Source of the DNA: Arenicellaceae bacterium
Lineage (GTDB): Bacteria; Pseudomonadota; Gammaproteobacteria; Arenicellales; Arenicellaceae
DNA: 64,000 bases
Direction of reading: 5' to 3'
Assembly (NCBI GenBank): GCA_029246505.1
Contig: JAQWNC010000007.1
Location: 1 to 64,000, forward strand
The translations under genes were made by a program, and so were the position numbers. Under the pieces are notes generated by a model. The model did not search any database. It was not told the origin of the DNA and saw only the letters and a program-made list of their open reading frames with translations. The stretch's first letter is position 1. The number at the start of each line of letters is the position of its first letter. Of the stretch, positions 1 through 8,644 are shown in pieces.

Positions 1-36
1 GCCCATGCGGTCGGTACGTTGCTCAAGTGTGGCCAT
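1..36 (-). CDS. Start of a leftward gene, truncated by the window edge
   Basis: Only the first 12 codons are inside the window, reading MATLEQRTDRMG on the minus strand. An AGGAG ribosome binding site lies at 44-48, 7 bases before the ATG, so the start is well supported. Twelve residues cannot fix the family. Two readings are possible: the N-terminus of a tyrosine integrase, many of which open in a similar way and sit next to a tRNA gene, or the start of a short coiled-coil protein. The neighbouring tRNA and the paired GTGGGACA repeats favour the integrase reading, but this is inference. Confidence 0.6.
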   Translation of the reverse strand, partial: MATLEQRTDRMG

Positions 37-169
37 AGATAAACTCCTAATTGCTACCTATGAAAGACTACCAAACACCACAATAAATGGTAACACGGAT
101 GTATACTCCGCAATCCTAATGCATTTTAATACTTTATATACAATAGCTTATAAATATCCGTTTATATGT

Positions 170-223
170 GTGGGACACTAGTGGGACAGTAAAGTTTATT
201 TTAGTGTCCCATGAGTGTCCCAC
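170..223. repeat. Long inverted repeat built from four TGGGACA-type units
   Basis: The arms 170-193 and 200-223 are inverted copies that match at 21 of 24 positions, with a 6-base spacer. Each arm holds two TGGGACA units, so the motif occurs four times within 54 bases. The element lies between the tRNA-Gln terminator and the leftward gene at the edge. It has no T-run and does not look like a terminator. Repeated short motifs in this position would suit arm-type recombinase binding sites or an operator; both are inference. Confidence 0.75.
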
Positions 224-242
224 AGACATAATTTTAGGCATT

Positions 243-273
243 AAAAAAGGCCCCTCATCTCTGCGAAGCCTTT
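243..273 (-). terminator. Rho-independent terminator of tRNA-Gln
   Basis: Read on the minus strand, AAAGGCTTC pairs with GAGGGGCCTTT around an 8-base loop, with a two-G bulge, and runs into six T residues. It starts 8 bases after the CCA end of the tRNA, which fits termination of a single-gene transcript. Confidence 0.7.
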
Positions 274-281
274 GTTTATAA

Positions 282-355
282 TGGCTGGGGAAGAGGGATT
301 TGAACCCCCGTTGGCGGAGTCAGAGTCCGCAGTCCTACCACTAGACGATTCCCCA
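282..355 (-). tRNA. tRNA-Gln (anticodon CTG)
   Basis: This is a 74-base cloverleaf with encoded CCA. The acceptor strands are TGGGGAA and TTCCCCA, followed by the discriminator G and CCA. The anticodon stem GCGGA/TCCGC encloses the loop CTCTGAC, giving anticodon CTG, which reads CAG codons. The T arm GGGGG-TTCAAAT-CCCTC is standard with one wobble. The gene follows the rpsI terminator on the same strand and has its own terminator at 243-273. Confidence 0.95.
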
Positions 356-401
356 ATGTACGATCGTTTTTGTGTCTAACTGGGCACCGTAACAGTCAGA
401 C

Positions 402-427
402 AAAAAAGCCGGAGACTCGCTCCGGCT
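402..427 (-). terminator. Rho-independent terminator of the rplM-rpsI operon
   Basis: On the minus strand an 8-bp perfect stem, AGCCGGAG/CTCCGGCT at 407-414 and 420-427, encloses a 5-base loop and is followed by a run of T. It begins 26 bases after the rpsI stop codon. Confidence 0.9.
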
Positions 428-452
428 CTAAGGCTAAACAGTCGAAACGTAA

Positions 453-851
453 TTAACGTTTTGAGAATTGTGGTTTTTTACGTGCACCGTGCAAGCCAAC
501 TTTCTTTCGCTCAACTTCACGTGCATCACGAGTTACAAAACCCGCTTTTCGCAATTGTGGCCGTAAAGCTTCGTCGTAATCAAGTAATGCACGAGTTATA
601 CCATGGCGTATTGCGCCAGCTTGGCCACTTGGGCCTCCGCCTTTTACATTCACATTGATATCAAACCGGCCTTCCATTTCCAGTAGCACCAATGGTTGAC
701 GAACAATCATTCGTGCTGTTTCACGGCCAAAAAATTGATCCAAGGTACGTGAATTAATATTTATTTCTCCCTTGCCTGAGCTTAAACGCACTCGAGCGGT
801 AGAAGATTTACGACGGCCAGTACCGGTATAAACTTGTTCAGCAGTTGCCAT
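453..851 (-). CDS. rpsI: 30S ribosomal protein S9
   Basis: The 132-residue protein has the normal length for bacterial S9. It has the typical opening [15 protein letters not shown], the central [16 protein letters not shown] segment and the basic C-terminus [10 protein letters not shown], whose final Lys-Arg reaches the P-site tRNA in known ribosome structures. It lies 2 bases downstream of rplM, in the usual L13-S9 order, and ends before a strong terminator. Nothing unusual is seen. Confidence 0.98.
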   Translation of the reverse strand: MATAEQVYTGTGRRKSSTARVRLSSGKGEININSRTLDQFFGRETARMIVRQPLVLLEMEGRFDINVNVKGGGPSGQAGAIRHGITRALLDYDEALRPQLRKAGFVTRDAREVERKKVGLHGARKKPQFSKR

Positions 852-853
852 TA

Positions 854-1282
854 TTATAGTTCCAGAGCTTTAGGTTGCTGCGCTGTGTGGGAATGCTCTC
901 CACCTACATACACGTGCAGTTTTTTAAACATTGCCCGGCCAAGTGAGTTGCTCGGCAACATACCGCGAACAGCATTTTCAATAATTCGCTCCGGGGCTTT
1001 TGCACGAAGAGCACGAAGGTTGATATCTTTTATACCACCCGGAAAACCGGTGTGATGGTAATAAATTTTATCTTCCTCTTTATTGCCTGTAACGGCAACT
1101 TTTTCGGCATTCACAATAACTATATGGTCACCGGTATCAACGTGAGGAGTGTATTCTGCTTTATGTTTGCCTCGCAGGCGACGAGCAATTTCTGTGGCAA
1201 GACGACCCAGAACTTTATCTGTGGCGTCGATTACGAACCATTCACGTCGTACATCTGCTGACTTTGCTGAAAATGTTTTCAT
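854..1282 (-). CDS. rplM: 50S ribosomal protein L13
   Basis: The 142-residue protein matches L13 in length and sequence: [19 protein letters not shown] at the start, the [21 protein letters not shown] segment and the [19 protein letters not shown] segment near the end. L13 is a primary rRNA-binding protein of the large subunit. It is first in the rplM-rpsI operon, with a near-consensus promoter 44 bases upstream. Confidence 0.98.
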   Translation of the reverse strand: MKTFSAKSADVRREWFVIDATDKVLGRLATEIARRLRGKHKAEYTPHVDTGDHIVIVNAEKVAVTGNKEEDKIYYHHTGFPGGIKDINLRALRAKAPERIIENAVRGMLPSNSLGRAMFKKLHVYVGGEHSHTAQQPKALEL

Positions 1283-1325
1283 TTGCTTGGAACCAAGAAC
1301 AATCCAATGCTTTTAAGGACGCGAG

Positions 1326-1354
1326 ATCATACTGAACGGGACCAAAAGTATCAA
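1326..1354 (-). promoter_or_regulatory. Sigma-70-type promoter of rplM-rpsI
   Basis: On the minus strand TTGATA (1349-1354) and TATGAT (1326-1331) are separated by exactly 17 bases. This is close to consensus and ideally placed for a leader of about 35-40 bases ahead of rplM. Confidence 0.7.
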
Positions 1355-1526
1355 GCCTTTGTCAGCGACAAACCTAACATATTTGCTTCCTGCTTAAGGT
1401 TTTCAGGGTTGCCTGGAGCTAGCTAGAGAAAATTTGTCTCCCCTAGCTGCACAAATCGGGCTACGACGATCAATTATATTCAGCGCGTTGGGAAGACAAT
1501 TATCAGCGCATCCATGCATTAACACA

Positions 1527-1615
1527 TAAAAAAGCGCGGACAAAGTCCGCTCCCAAACCACCAAAAGAGGATGGAGAAGATAGCCACCAAAACTGCTTAT
1601 AGTATTACGCAGCCC
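1527..1615 (-). ncRNA. Candidate small RNA between rplM and coq7
   Basis: An orphan terminator sits here on the minus strand: GCGGAC (1545-1550 complement) and GTCCGC (1536-1541 complement) around a TTT loop, followed by six T at 1528-1533. No credible gene on that strand precedes it. About 70 bases upstream are TTGAGT (1640-1645) and TATATA (1618-1623) with a 16-base gap. Together they outline a transcript of about 85-90 bases with a pyrimidine-rich stretch. The remainder of the 474-base gap 1283-1756 shows only the rplM promoter and no convincing gene; an 80-codon minus frame at 1403-1645 has no recognisable family and runs through the terminator hairpin. Confidence 0.35.
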
Positions 1616-1756
1616 TGTATATATGATTTCTAAATACGAACTCAATATCTGTCATAGCTCGGTAACGGCCAACGAGTATGCAGTGCAATAATTAATATGT
1701 AATATCCTAACGTTAACATTAGAGATCCGATACACAGTTAACGATATAATCCGCTC

Positions 1757-2392
1757 ATGCCTGCTAAACTCTCATTCATTGACCGAATTATCTGCGACCT
1801 TGACCAGGGCTTGCGTACGTTATTCACACGCAACCATGCTGCGCGCAAGATCCCATCCGATGGCCTTGCCGACAACCTGGGAGAATCTGGCAAGATCTTG
1901 TCAGCCTCGTTGATGCGAGTTAACCACACAGGCGAAGTCTGTGCCCAAGCACTCTACCAAGGACAAGGCCTGAGCAGCAAAAAAAGGCGCGTTAAAAACA
2001 AAATGCAACAAGCTGCCGAGGAAGAGATCGACCACTTGGCTTGGTGCCGGCAACGCATTGATGAGTTAGAGGGCCACACAAGCCGTTTAGACCCACTTTG
2101 GTATACTGCTTCACTTGGAGTGGGTTTTCTCGTCGGATTAGCCGGCGATCGCTGGAGCCTGGGATTTCTTGCCGAGACCGAGAGACAAGTAGTTGACCAT
2201 TTAAATTCACATTTAGAACGATTACCCTCTGACGATACCTGCAGCAGAGCAATTGTAGAAAAAATGATTGAAGATGAGGCTAACCACGCAACGATGGCTT
2301 TAGATCAGGGAGCGAGCGAACTTCCGACTCCGATTAAGAAGTTGATGCGTTCCACCGCTAAAATTATGACTAATATCGCAGAGCGTATTTAG
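1757..2392 (+). CDS. coq7: Coq7-type demethoxyubiquinone hydroxylase
   Basis: This 211-residue protein is a ferritin-like diiron monooxygenase that adds the C6 hydroxyl in ubiquinone synthesis, at the inner face of the membrane. The diiron ligands are visible: E60 in VNHTGEVCAQ, E90 and H93 in EEEIDHLAWC, E142 in TERQVVDHL, and E174 with H177 in EDEANHA. The ending ALDQGASELPTPIKKLM is typical of the family. The gene is alone on this strand and converges on the MipA-like gene with 17 bases between the stops. A TATAAT hexamer lies at 1745-1750, but no matching -35 was seen. Confidence 0.95.
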   Translation: MPAKLSFIDRIICDLDQGLRTLFTRNHAARKIPSDGLADNLGESGKILSASLMRVNHTGEVCAQALYQGQGLSSKKRRVKNKMQQAAEEEIDHLAWCRQRIDELEGHTSRLDPLWYTASLGVGFLVGLAGDRWSLGFLAETERQVVDHLNSHLERLPSDDTCSRAIVEKMIEDEANHATMALDQGASELPTPIKKLMRSTAKIMTNIAERI

Positions 2393-2409
2393 CAGTAAAT
2401 AATTACGTT

Positions 2410-3291
2410 TTACCGCTTGGCATTGACCAATGTCTTCGATCGAAATAAAAATCTCGAATAAACAAAGCCAACGGTAAATCCATCCGAGGCGCGTAAAAGA
2501 TCACTATCTTCGTAACTTGCGCCAGAATAATTTTCATAGCGCGCAAAAAATGCTATCCAGCTTGTTGGGCTTCTGGAAACCAAAGTAGCTATTCCGCGAA
2601 AGCCACTAAAGCCTGCACCAGCATCGAACTGACGACGCTCGGCTGTAATAAACTCAGGATCCACTTGATAGTAAAAATCATGGTATTTTTCAGAGCCAAA
2701 TAACAATCCACCGGTCACCCCAAAACGCCAATCACGCTGCCATGCATCAAAACCTCTATACCAAGTAATCTGTGGATTGGTAGTAAAGCCGGTATCGTTA
2801 ATATCGACACCGTCAACCGCAAATGCAGCTCGCAAACCTAGTTTAAACAGCCATTCGTCGTTGTCGTATTTTTTCAACACCCACTCTAATGACGGGCCAA
2901 CTTGAACAACATTATTAAGATCTGGCATCCCTAATCGCTCCTCAACATCATCGCTATCTACCGCTATATTGAAATCGACGCTAAAATCGAGATCGAACCG
3001 GTCTGAATCGTAAAGCTCACCCCGCAAACCGTCATCGTCCAATTTTAAGTATTTGCCGCGATAAAGGGGGATCACTGCAGGAAATACAAAAGCGCGTGAA
3101 CTAGCTGAACCAGGATAGAAAGGCAAACTAACAGCGCCTGCGCCTAAGGCCAACTCCCATTTTGGCAACTGCTGAGCAGTATCACCTGCATTCACTTTAG
3201 CCTGGTTTGATTCCTGCGCATATACCGAGAAATAACTACCTATTAATAATAGTAAAAAAGTGCCCGAAGTTTTGCTAGCTAACTTAAGCAT
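2410..3291 (-). CDS. MipA/OmpV family outer-membrane protein
   Basis: The 293-residue precursor has a signal peptide over about residues 1-25, cleaved near SVYA-QES. The mature chain begins with the family pattern WELALGAGAVSLPFYPGS, continues with FPAVIPLYRGKYLKLDDDGLR and ends in alternating amphipathic strands finishing in aromatic and basic residues. This fits an outer-membrane beta-barrel. MipA-type members are associated with murein-synthesis complexes and OmpV-type members with transport, so the exact role is open. The gene is monocistronic and faces coq7. Confidence 0.85.
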   Translation of the reverse strand: MLKLASKTSGTFLLLLIGSYFSVYAQESNQAKVNAGDTAQQLPKWELALGAGAVSLPFYPGSASSRAFVFPAVIPLYRGKYLKLDDDGLRGELYDSDRFDLDFSVDFNIAVDSDDVEERLGMPDLNNVVQVGPSLEWVLKKYDNDEWLFKLGLRAAFAVDGVDINDTGFTTNPQITWYRGFDAWQRDWRFGVTGGLLFGSEKYHDFYYQVDPEFITAERRQFDAGAGFSGFRGIATLVSRSPTSWIAFFARYENYSGASYEDSDLLRASDGFTVGFVYSRFLFRSKTLVNAKR

Positions 3292-3423
3292 TATATAACT
3301 CCTTTGCTATGACTTATGTAACTCTCATGCGGTTGGTCAAACCTGATTATCAAGACGTGTGGGTACCTCTTCCTGATTCCTTTTAACTGCACATTTAAAT
3401 CATTCACTAATCTACACTATTGA

Positions 3424-4494
3424 CTAACTAGCCACCTCTGCAGTTTGCAAAACGGGCTGTCGACGTACGGCATGCGCCATATATATTGATGCCGCTAATA
3501 CAAATAAGGCACCGGCCTGATGGGTCGCGCCAAGAGAAATCGGAACGCTATTTAGCAAGGCCGCTATACCGAGAACGATCTGTATCAGCACTGTTGCAAT
3601 AACCAATTCGGTACCAAGGCTCGAGTTATCTGGTGCTATTTTTAGTACTTTGCTAACCGCTATTGCGGCCACTAGCAAAACTAATATCGCCATGCAACGA
3701 TGTACAAACTGAATAGTTACTACATTTTCAAATAAATTTCTCCAACCGGGCGTCATCGCCCATATTCCGCTAGGCAGCCACTCTCCATTCATGGTCGGAA
3801 AAGTATTAATAATAAACCCAGCTTTAGTTCCAGCCACGAAACCACCGCTAGCAATCATGATTAAAACGACAATAGGCAATAACGCACTCCAAATGCCAGC
3901 AGCACTAAACTCGGACTGTCGGCTTTCGAACAAAAAATCGAATGCATACCAAAGCATCACTGCATAAATTACAACAGCCAATATTAAGTGCGCAACTAAG
4001 CGATACTGACTTACGTGTGGATTGTCCACTAATCCACTAACGACCATATACCAGCCCATCACACCCTGCAGCCCGCCGAGCACCAGCAAACATACAAAAC
4101 GTAAGGTCCATTGCTTGTTCAACCAACCCTTAAACAGAAAAAACAAGAATGGCACAAAGAACATTAGCCCTATAAACCGACCTAATACTCGATGGCTAAA
4201 TTCCCACCAGAAAATTAACTTAAAATCCTCTAGCGACATTCCGAAATTTATTTTCTGGTATTCAGGAAACTGCTGATATTTTTCAAAAACAGCCTCCCAG
4301 GCATCAACACCTATTGGCGGTAAAATTCCAAACAAAGGGGCCCATTCGACCATCGATAAACCAGATTGAGTTAGGCGGGTAATTCCACCTACTACAACCA
4401 TTGCGAAAATAACCATTGCCGACAGTAATAACCAACTGCCGATCGCTCGACGGTTTAAACCTAGCGCAGGATTCTCAGAACAAAACCTAAACAT
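3424..4494 (-). CDS. ctaA: Heme A synthase (CtaA/Cox15 family)
   Basis: The 356-residue polytopic protein has about eight membrane helices. It oxidises the C8 methyl of heme O to the formyl group of heme A for aa3-type cytochrome oxidase. The opening VVVGGITRLTQSGLSMVEW is the family signature. Candidate heme-ligand histidines occur in four helices: EFSHRVLGR, RLVAHLILAV, QFVHRCMAIL and GATHQAGALF. It lies 32 bases after fabB on the same strand and may be transcribed with fabA-fabB. No oxidase or ctaB gene is present here. Confidence 0.93.
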   Translation of the reverse strand: MFRFCSENPALGLNRRAIGSWLLLSAMVIFAMVVVGGITRLTQSGLSMVEWAPLFGILPPIGVDAWEAVFEKYQQFPEYQKINFGMSLEDFKLIFWWEFSHRVLGRFIGLMFFVPFLFFLFKGWLNKQWTLRFVCLLVLGGLQGVMGWYMVVSGLVDNPHVSQYRLVAHLILAVVIYAVMLWYAFDFLFESRQSEFSAAGIWSALLPIVVLIMIASGGFVAGTKAGFIINTFPTMNGEWLPSGIWAMTPGWRNLFENVVTIQFVHRCMAILVLLVAAIAVSKVLKIAPDNSSLGTELVIATVLIQIVLGIAALLNSVPISLGATHQAGALFVLAASIYMAHAVRRQPVLQTAEVAS

Positions 4495-4526
4495 GTTATT
4501 TTCTTACGAATGCAACTTAATGTCGG

Positions 4527-5735
4527 TCAAACCTTTGAAAATACCAGCGTGGCATTAGTCCCACCAAAACCAAAGCTATTCGACATGACGGTATTAATTT
4601 TCGCGTCGCGCGTCTGCTTCACGATATCAAACCCTTCTGCCGCCGGGTCCAGATCCTGTACGTTAGCAGAACCGGCAATAAAACCATCTCGCATCATCAT
4701 CATTGAATATATAGCTTCATTCACACCTGCCGCACCAAGTGCATGCCCGGTGAGCGATTTTGTAGCACTAATTGGGGGCACATTTTCATCGAACACGTTT
4801 TTAAGTGCACCTAATTCTTTCACATCACCAACCACAGTAGCGGTACCGTGAGTATTAATATAGTCAATTGGCGCATCAACAGCTGCTAATGCCTGTCGCA
4901 TACAGCGCTCCGCACCCTCGCCTGAAGGCGCAACCATATCGAAACCATCAGAGGTAGCACCATAGCCCACCAACTCACAATAAATATTAGCACCACGTTT
5001 CTCCGCGCGCTCCATCTCTTCGAGCACTAACATGCCACCACCACCAGATATAACAAAACCATCTCGATTCGCGTCGTACGGTCGCGAAGCTTGTTCCGGT
5101 GTATCGTTATATTTTGAAGACATTGCGCCCATCGCGTCGAATAACACAGACATGGTCCAATGCACTTCTTCACCACCACCGGCAAACACCGTGTGATGAC
5201 TTCCATTTTTAATCAAATCAGCGGCATGGCCTATACAATGAGCACTGGTCGCGCACGCAGAGCTAATCGAATAGCTTGTTCCCTGCACGCCAAACAGAGT
5301 TGCCAAAACCGCAGACGTGGTACTACACATAGTGCGCGGCACCATGTAAGGCCCAACTCGGCGCACCCCACGATCGCGCAATATATCGGCGGCGTTAACA
5401 ATATGTTCAGTAGATCCGCCACCAGAGCCAGTAATTAACCCGACTTCAGGGTTCTTAATCTGTTCCGGCTCCAACCCAGCATCAGCTATTGCTTCTTGCA
5501 TGGCCAAGTAGCTAAAAGCCGCAGCATCGCCCATAAAGCGATAGTGTTTTCGCTCAATATTAGCCGCCAAATCCAGATTAATTTCGCCAGACACCTGACT
5601 GCGCATAGCCATTTCCTGGTAAGTGGCATTTGCAGTTATGCCAGAAGCCATATTGCGTAGGCTTTTGGTAACCTCTTCTTTACCATTACCAATACTTGAA
5701 AGTATGCCAACGCCAGTGACCACTACTCTGCGCAT
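4527..5735 (-). CDS. fabB: 3-oxoacyl-ACP synthase I
   Basis: The enzyme is a 402-residue condensing enzyme that elongates unsaturated acyl chains in type II fatty acid synthesis. The catalytic triad is visible: C161 in [12 protein letters not shown]296 in [11 protein letters not shown] and H331 in [11 protein letters not shown], with K326 nearby. The start at 5735 is preferred over an in-frame extension to 5786, because family members begin at RRVVVTGVG, an AGGA site lies just before this ATG, and the extension would overlap fabA. It starts 1 base after the fabA stop, the classical fabA-fabB pair. Confidence 0.96.
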   Translation of the reverse strand: MRRVVVTGVGILSSIGNGKEEVTKSLRNMASGITANATYQEMAMRSQVSGEINLDLAANIERKHYRFMGDAAAFSYLAMQEAIADAGLEPEQIKNPEVGLITGSGGGSTEHIVNAADILRDRGVRRVGPYMVPRTMCSTTSAVLATLFGVQGTSYSISSACATSAHCIGHAADLIKNGSHHTVFAGGGEEVHWTMSVLFDAMGAMSSKYNDTPEQASRPYDANRDGFVISGGGGMLVLEEMERAEKRGANIYCELVGYGATSDGFDMVAPSGEGAERCMRQALAAVDAPIDYINTHGTATVVGDVKELGALKNVFDENVPPISATKSLTGHALGAAGVNEAIYSMMMMRDGFIAGSANVQDLDPAAEGFDIVKQTRDAKINTVMSNSFGFGGTNATLVFSKV

Positions 5736-5736
5736 A

Positions 5737-6258
5737 TTAATTTTCCTGTTGTTCTGTGGGGGCAAATAGCCCCACACGTAAGTCATTTGCCACGTATATC
5801 ACTTCACCATCGGCCAACACCCGACTATCTGCAATACCCATAAACAATCGGCGAGAAATTACTCGTTTAAGGTTTACCTCATAGCGCACCAGTTTTACGT
5901 CCGGTAAAATCTGCCCCGTAAACTTGACTTCACCAGCCCCCAGCGCGCGACCACGGCCAGGGGCCCCTAACCAACCTAAGTAAAAACCAACCATTTGCCA
6001 TACAGCGTCAAGACCAAGGCAGCCAGGCATGACCGGGTCATTTTGGAAGTGACACTCAAAAAACCACAAATCGGGGTTCACATCCAGTTCCGCAACCATC
6101 GCACCTTTACCATAATCCCCACCATCTTCATTAATCGTCACTATACGATCAAACATAAGCATTGGTGGTTTCGGCAACTGAGCATTACCCGGACCAAATA
6201 ATTCGCCGCGCCCACAGGCCAGTAACTCTTTATAATTATAACTATTTTGTTTTTGCAT
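5737..6258 (-). CDS. fabA: 3-hydroxydecanoyl-ACP dehydratase/isomerase
   Basis: The 173-residue hot-dog-fold enzyme dehydrates 3-hydroxydecanoyl-ACP and isomerises the product to cis-3-decenoyl-ACP, the branch point to unsaturated fatty acids. Catalytic H70 ([14 protein letters not shown]) and D84 (GLDAVWQM) are both present and the length is normal. It is first in a fabA-fabB-ctaA run. The 194-base gap upstream (6259-6452) probably holds its promoter, but no FabR or FadR operator could be assigned by eye. Confidence 0.96.
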   Translation of the reverse strand: MQKQNSYNYKELLACGRGELFGPGNAQLPKPPMLMFDRIVTINEDGGDYGKGAMVAELDVNPDLWFFECHFQNDPVMPGCLGLDAVWQMVGFYLGWLGAPGRGRALGAGEVKFTGQILPDVKLVRYEVNLKRVISRRLFMGIADSRVLADGEVIYVANDLRVGLFAPTEQQEN

Positions 6259-6452
6259 AAAAGCTCGTCGACATAGACGTAAATGCGAACCGCCAGACTA
6301 GCGCCTGGCCCTAAAAAATCAAGTTAAGTTTAGCTAACCAAACGCCCAAGCTGTGGCATATATTTTGCTTGAGCAGACTTTAGCGTGCTTCTGCTTACGA
6401 ATACCCCGATCACACTCACTATGTGTTTACAAATATAAGGCTAATTTTGAGT

Positions 6453-7841
6453 TTAGTGATTGATAGTTCCTAATGTTGATACCTGGTCCGCTACGACATC
6501 GAAATATTTAAATGCACCTGCAGGAGTACCAAGATACACATCAATACCCAACGATCGGCCTCCTTCTAAATCGGTATTCGAAAAATTTTCGTTGTCATAG
6601 CGAGGATCGGGACCCGCATGAGTATGATAAGTCGCTCGGCGGGTAGTCCCCTCAGGAATCAAAAATCTTGGCGCGGGAATACTAACCCTAGCGACCTCAC
6701 CAATAACTGGCTCTGTCCACGCGTAACTCCCATCTGCTGCTTGATAAATATAGCCGCCGTATTCACGATTAATAGTAACTGATTGTGGGTTAAATACATT
6801 AAGTACAGTTCTGGCAGCCGTGTGCTGTGCCTCTTTTTCATTTACCACTACACGTTCTGTAGTATCTTGTGCTCGGCTACCAGAACTTGCCACTAATGCA
6901 GCTGCGGCAACCCCCGCGCCTATCATTAATCCTCGCCCCATGCCGATACCGCGATTATCCTCAGCCTCTCCAGCAGTTTCCCCCCCAATATCAGTTGCGT
7001 AATTTATTAACTGACGTACACCGAGCGTGCGTTGCCAACTAAACATAACAACGGTATCAGTGTACTCATTTACTAATGCATTTTTATGTATGCTTAAATC
7101 TAGCCAATACCGATCGCGGATAGATTTATTCCAATTGAAACGAATGCGACGGGTTGAAACATCCGTTCGGGTAGACAACTCCTGATACCCTACATCTAGG
7201 CGACCAACACGCATCCCTGCCTCAATACCGTAACCCGCTGTATCTTCACCTCGCTCTACATGCGTATACCGCGCATAGATGTATTCGTTAGAGAAATCAA
7301 GATATGAAGATCGACGTGTTTCCAGACGATCTGCTTCCACCGTAACTTGTCCAAACTGCATATGGCCATTACGGCCAACATCTAAACCCAGAGCGGCACC
7401 AGAATACGAGAAATCAGAAAAATTTCCTCCATGATATGCATACGGATCCATCCCTGAATAGTCAGACGTATTACGAGCGTAAGATTCCCCACTTCCTACA
7501 TTGACATATAAAGATAACTTACCAAGATCTATACCCATTGCAGCATTCTTTTCGCTTTCAGAATAAGTAGTGGAAAATGCCATCAAACTCGACCCTAAAT
7601 TAGTTGCAGCGTAGCCACTAATAACTTCATCTCTAAAAAGCAAATGATCCGAACGATCCGAAATTTTTCGCACCCATTGGGTCGTAACAGATAGCTTATC
7701 GCTACCAGAGGTGTTCTGTATTTTCTGACTAGACGGAGTTAACCAATAATCTGAAAAGCCATTGTTAGCAGCCACTGAACTTTGCGAGGCGATCAATCCG
7801 GAGAACACCGCAACACAAATAAGCTGAGTATTTATTTTCAA
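6453..7841 (-). CDS. Exported protein with C-terminal DUF4329/JAMM-like domain
   Basis: The 462-residue precursor has a signal peptide over about residues 1-25. Residues 45-285 are rich in alternating aromatic and polar beta strands. A glycine/alanine-rich hydrophobic segment follows at about 298-320. Residues 330-462 resemble DUF4329, a domain seen at the ends of Rhs and other exported proteins. It carries a JAMM-like metal pattern: E360, H406 and H408 in TYHTHAG, then S421 and D424 in FSNTD. JAMM metal sites occur in isopeptidases, so a zinc hydrolase is possible but not shown. No immunity gene or secretion system lies beside it. It is monocistronic, on the opposite strand to the TRAP genes. 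Confidence 0.7.
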   Translation of the reverse strand: MKINTQLICVAVFSGLIASQSSVAANNGFSDYWLTPSSQKIQNTSGSDKLSVTTQWVRKISDRSDHLLFRDEVISGYAATNLGSSLMAFSTTYSESEKNAAMGIDLGKLSLYVNVGSGESYARNTSDYSGMDPYAYHGGNFSDFSYSGAALGLDVGRNGHMQFGQVTVEADRLETRRSSYLDFSNEYIYARYTHVERGEDTAGYGIEAGMRVGRLDVGYQELSTRTDVSTRRIRFNWNKSIRDRYWLDLSIHKNALVNEYTDTVVMFSWQRTLGVRQLINYATDIGGETAGEAEDNRGIGMGRGLMIGAGVAAAALVASSGSRAQDTTERVVVNEKEAQHTAARTVLNVFNPQSVTINREYGGYIYQAADGSYAWTEPVIGEVARVSIPAPRFLIPEGTTRRATYHTHAGPDPRYDNENFSNTDLEGGRSLGIDVYLGTPAGAFKYFDVVADQVSTLGTINH

Positions 7842-8104
7842 AATAATGTCCTTTGCTTAAAATACTATTTAGAGTATTGACCAACAATTAAGTATAGCGC
7901 GATTATTAAACTTGCTGATTGCACTATAAAGTTGAAAGGCTAATTAATACTATGCCCAGGCCATTGAAACAAACCTTACTAAATATTCTATTCACACGCC
8001 ATGCCGAGCCGTATCAAGTGGCTCTCATCTACCGGTCAAAAACTGATATGCTCATTAATCAATTAAACAGGATGGCCGTCACGGTCTAAAATAGAGGGTA
8101 GGCT

Positions 8105-8605
8105 TTGTTAGGACGTGTAGCGCAATTGTGCCATGTTGTATCGGCTTTCTGGGTTGTAGTGTTGGCGCTAATAATATTCGTCGATGTTAGCGGCCGGTAT
8201 TTGTTTAATGCGCCCTTATTGGGCGCGGTTGAAGTTATCAAGAACTCGGTTGTCTCCATCACGTTCCTGCAGATACCTCTGGCTGTTTATCGAGGCGGCA
8301 TGATTCGAACCACGCTGATTTATGATGCCGTGGGACCATTTTTTCAAAAGAATATACGATCCTTTACAAATATTCTTGGGTTACTATTTTTTCTGGGCAC
8401 CTCTTTCAGCTCCTGGGGGCCGTTTGTTGAAGCCTGGAATATTGGCGAATACGAAGGTGAGGGTGCACTTCGTGTCCCTACTTATCCAGTACGATTTCTC
8501 GTTACTTTAACATCGGCATTTACCGCATTCATATATTTATATTTGTTGTATCTCGATTGGACCAACCAACTGCTGCCAGAGAGCGAAAAGGTAACCAATG
8601 CTTGA
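8105..8605 (+). CDS. dctQ: TRAP transporter small permease (DctQ type)
   Basis: The 166-residue protein has four predicted membrane helices (about residues 8-28, 45-65, 90-110 and 130-152) and the DctQ features VDVSGRYLFNAPLLGAVEV and LQIPLAVYRGGMIRTT. The start is a TTG preceded by a GAGGGTAGG stretch; an in-frame stop just upstream excludes an earlier start. It lies 39 bases before the large permease gene. TRAP systems import organic acids using ion gradients. The matching binding protein is probably the gene at 15845-16930. Confidence 0.88.
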   Translation: MLGRVAQLCHVVSAFWVVVLALIIFVDVSGRYLFNAPLLGAVEVIKNSVVSITFLQIPLAVYRGGMIRTTLIYDAVGPFFQKNIRSFTNILGLLFFLGTSFSSWGPFVEAWNIGEYEGEGALRVPTYPVRFLVTLTSAFTAFIYLYLLYLDWTNQLLPESEKVTNA

Positions 8606-8644
8606 CCGGAGTTATAAGCACCACCAACCGAAGAGATTTAACTA

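Noticed and set aside
1403-1645. An 80-codon minus-strand frame between rplM and coq7
   Set aside because: No family features, no ribosome binding site, and it runs through a terminator hairpin, so it was not called a gene.
4510-4851. Antisense frame over fabB, and similar long antisense frames over panC, thiolase, RND pump and BatB
   Set aside because: They are shadows of well-supported genes on the opposite strand.
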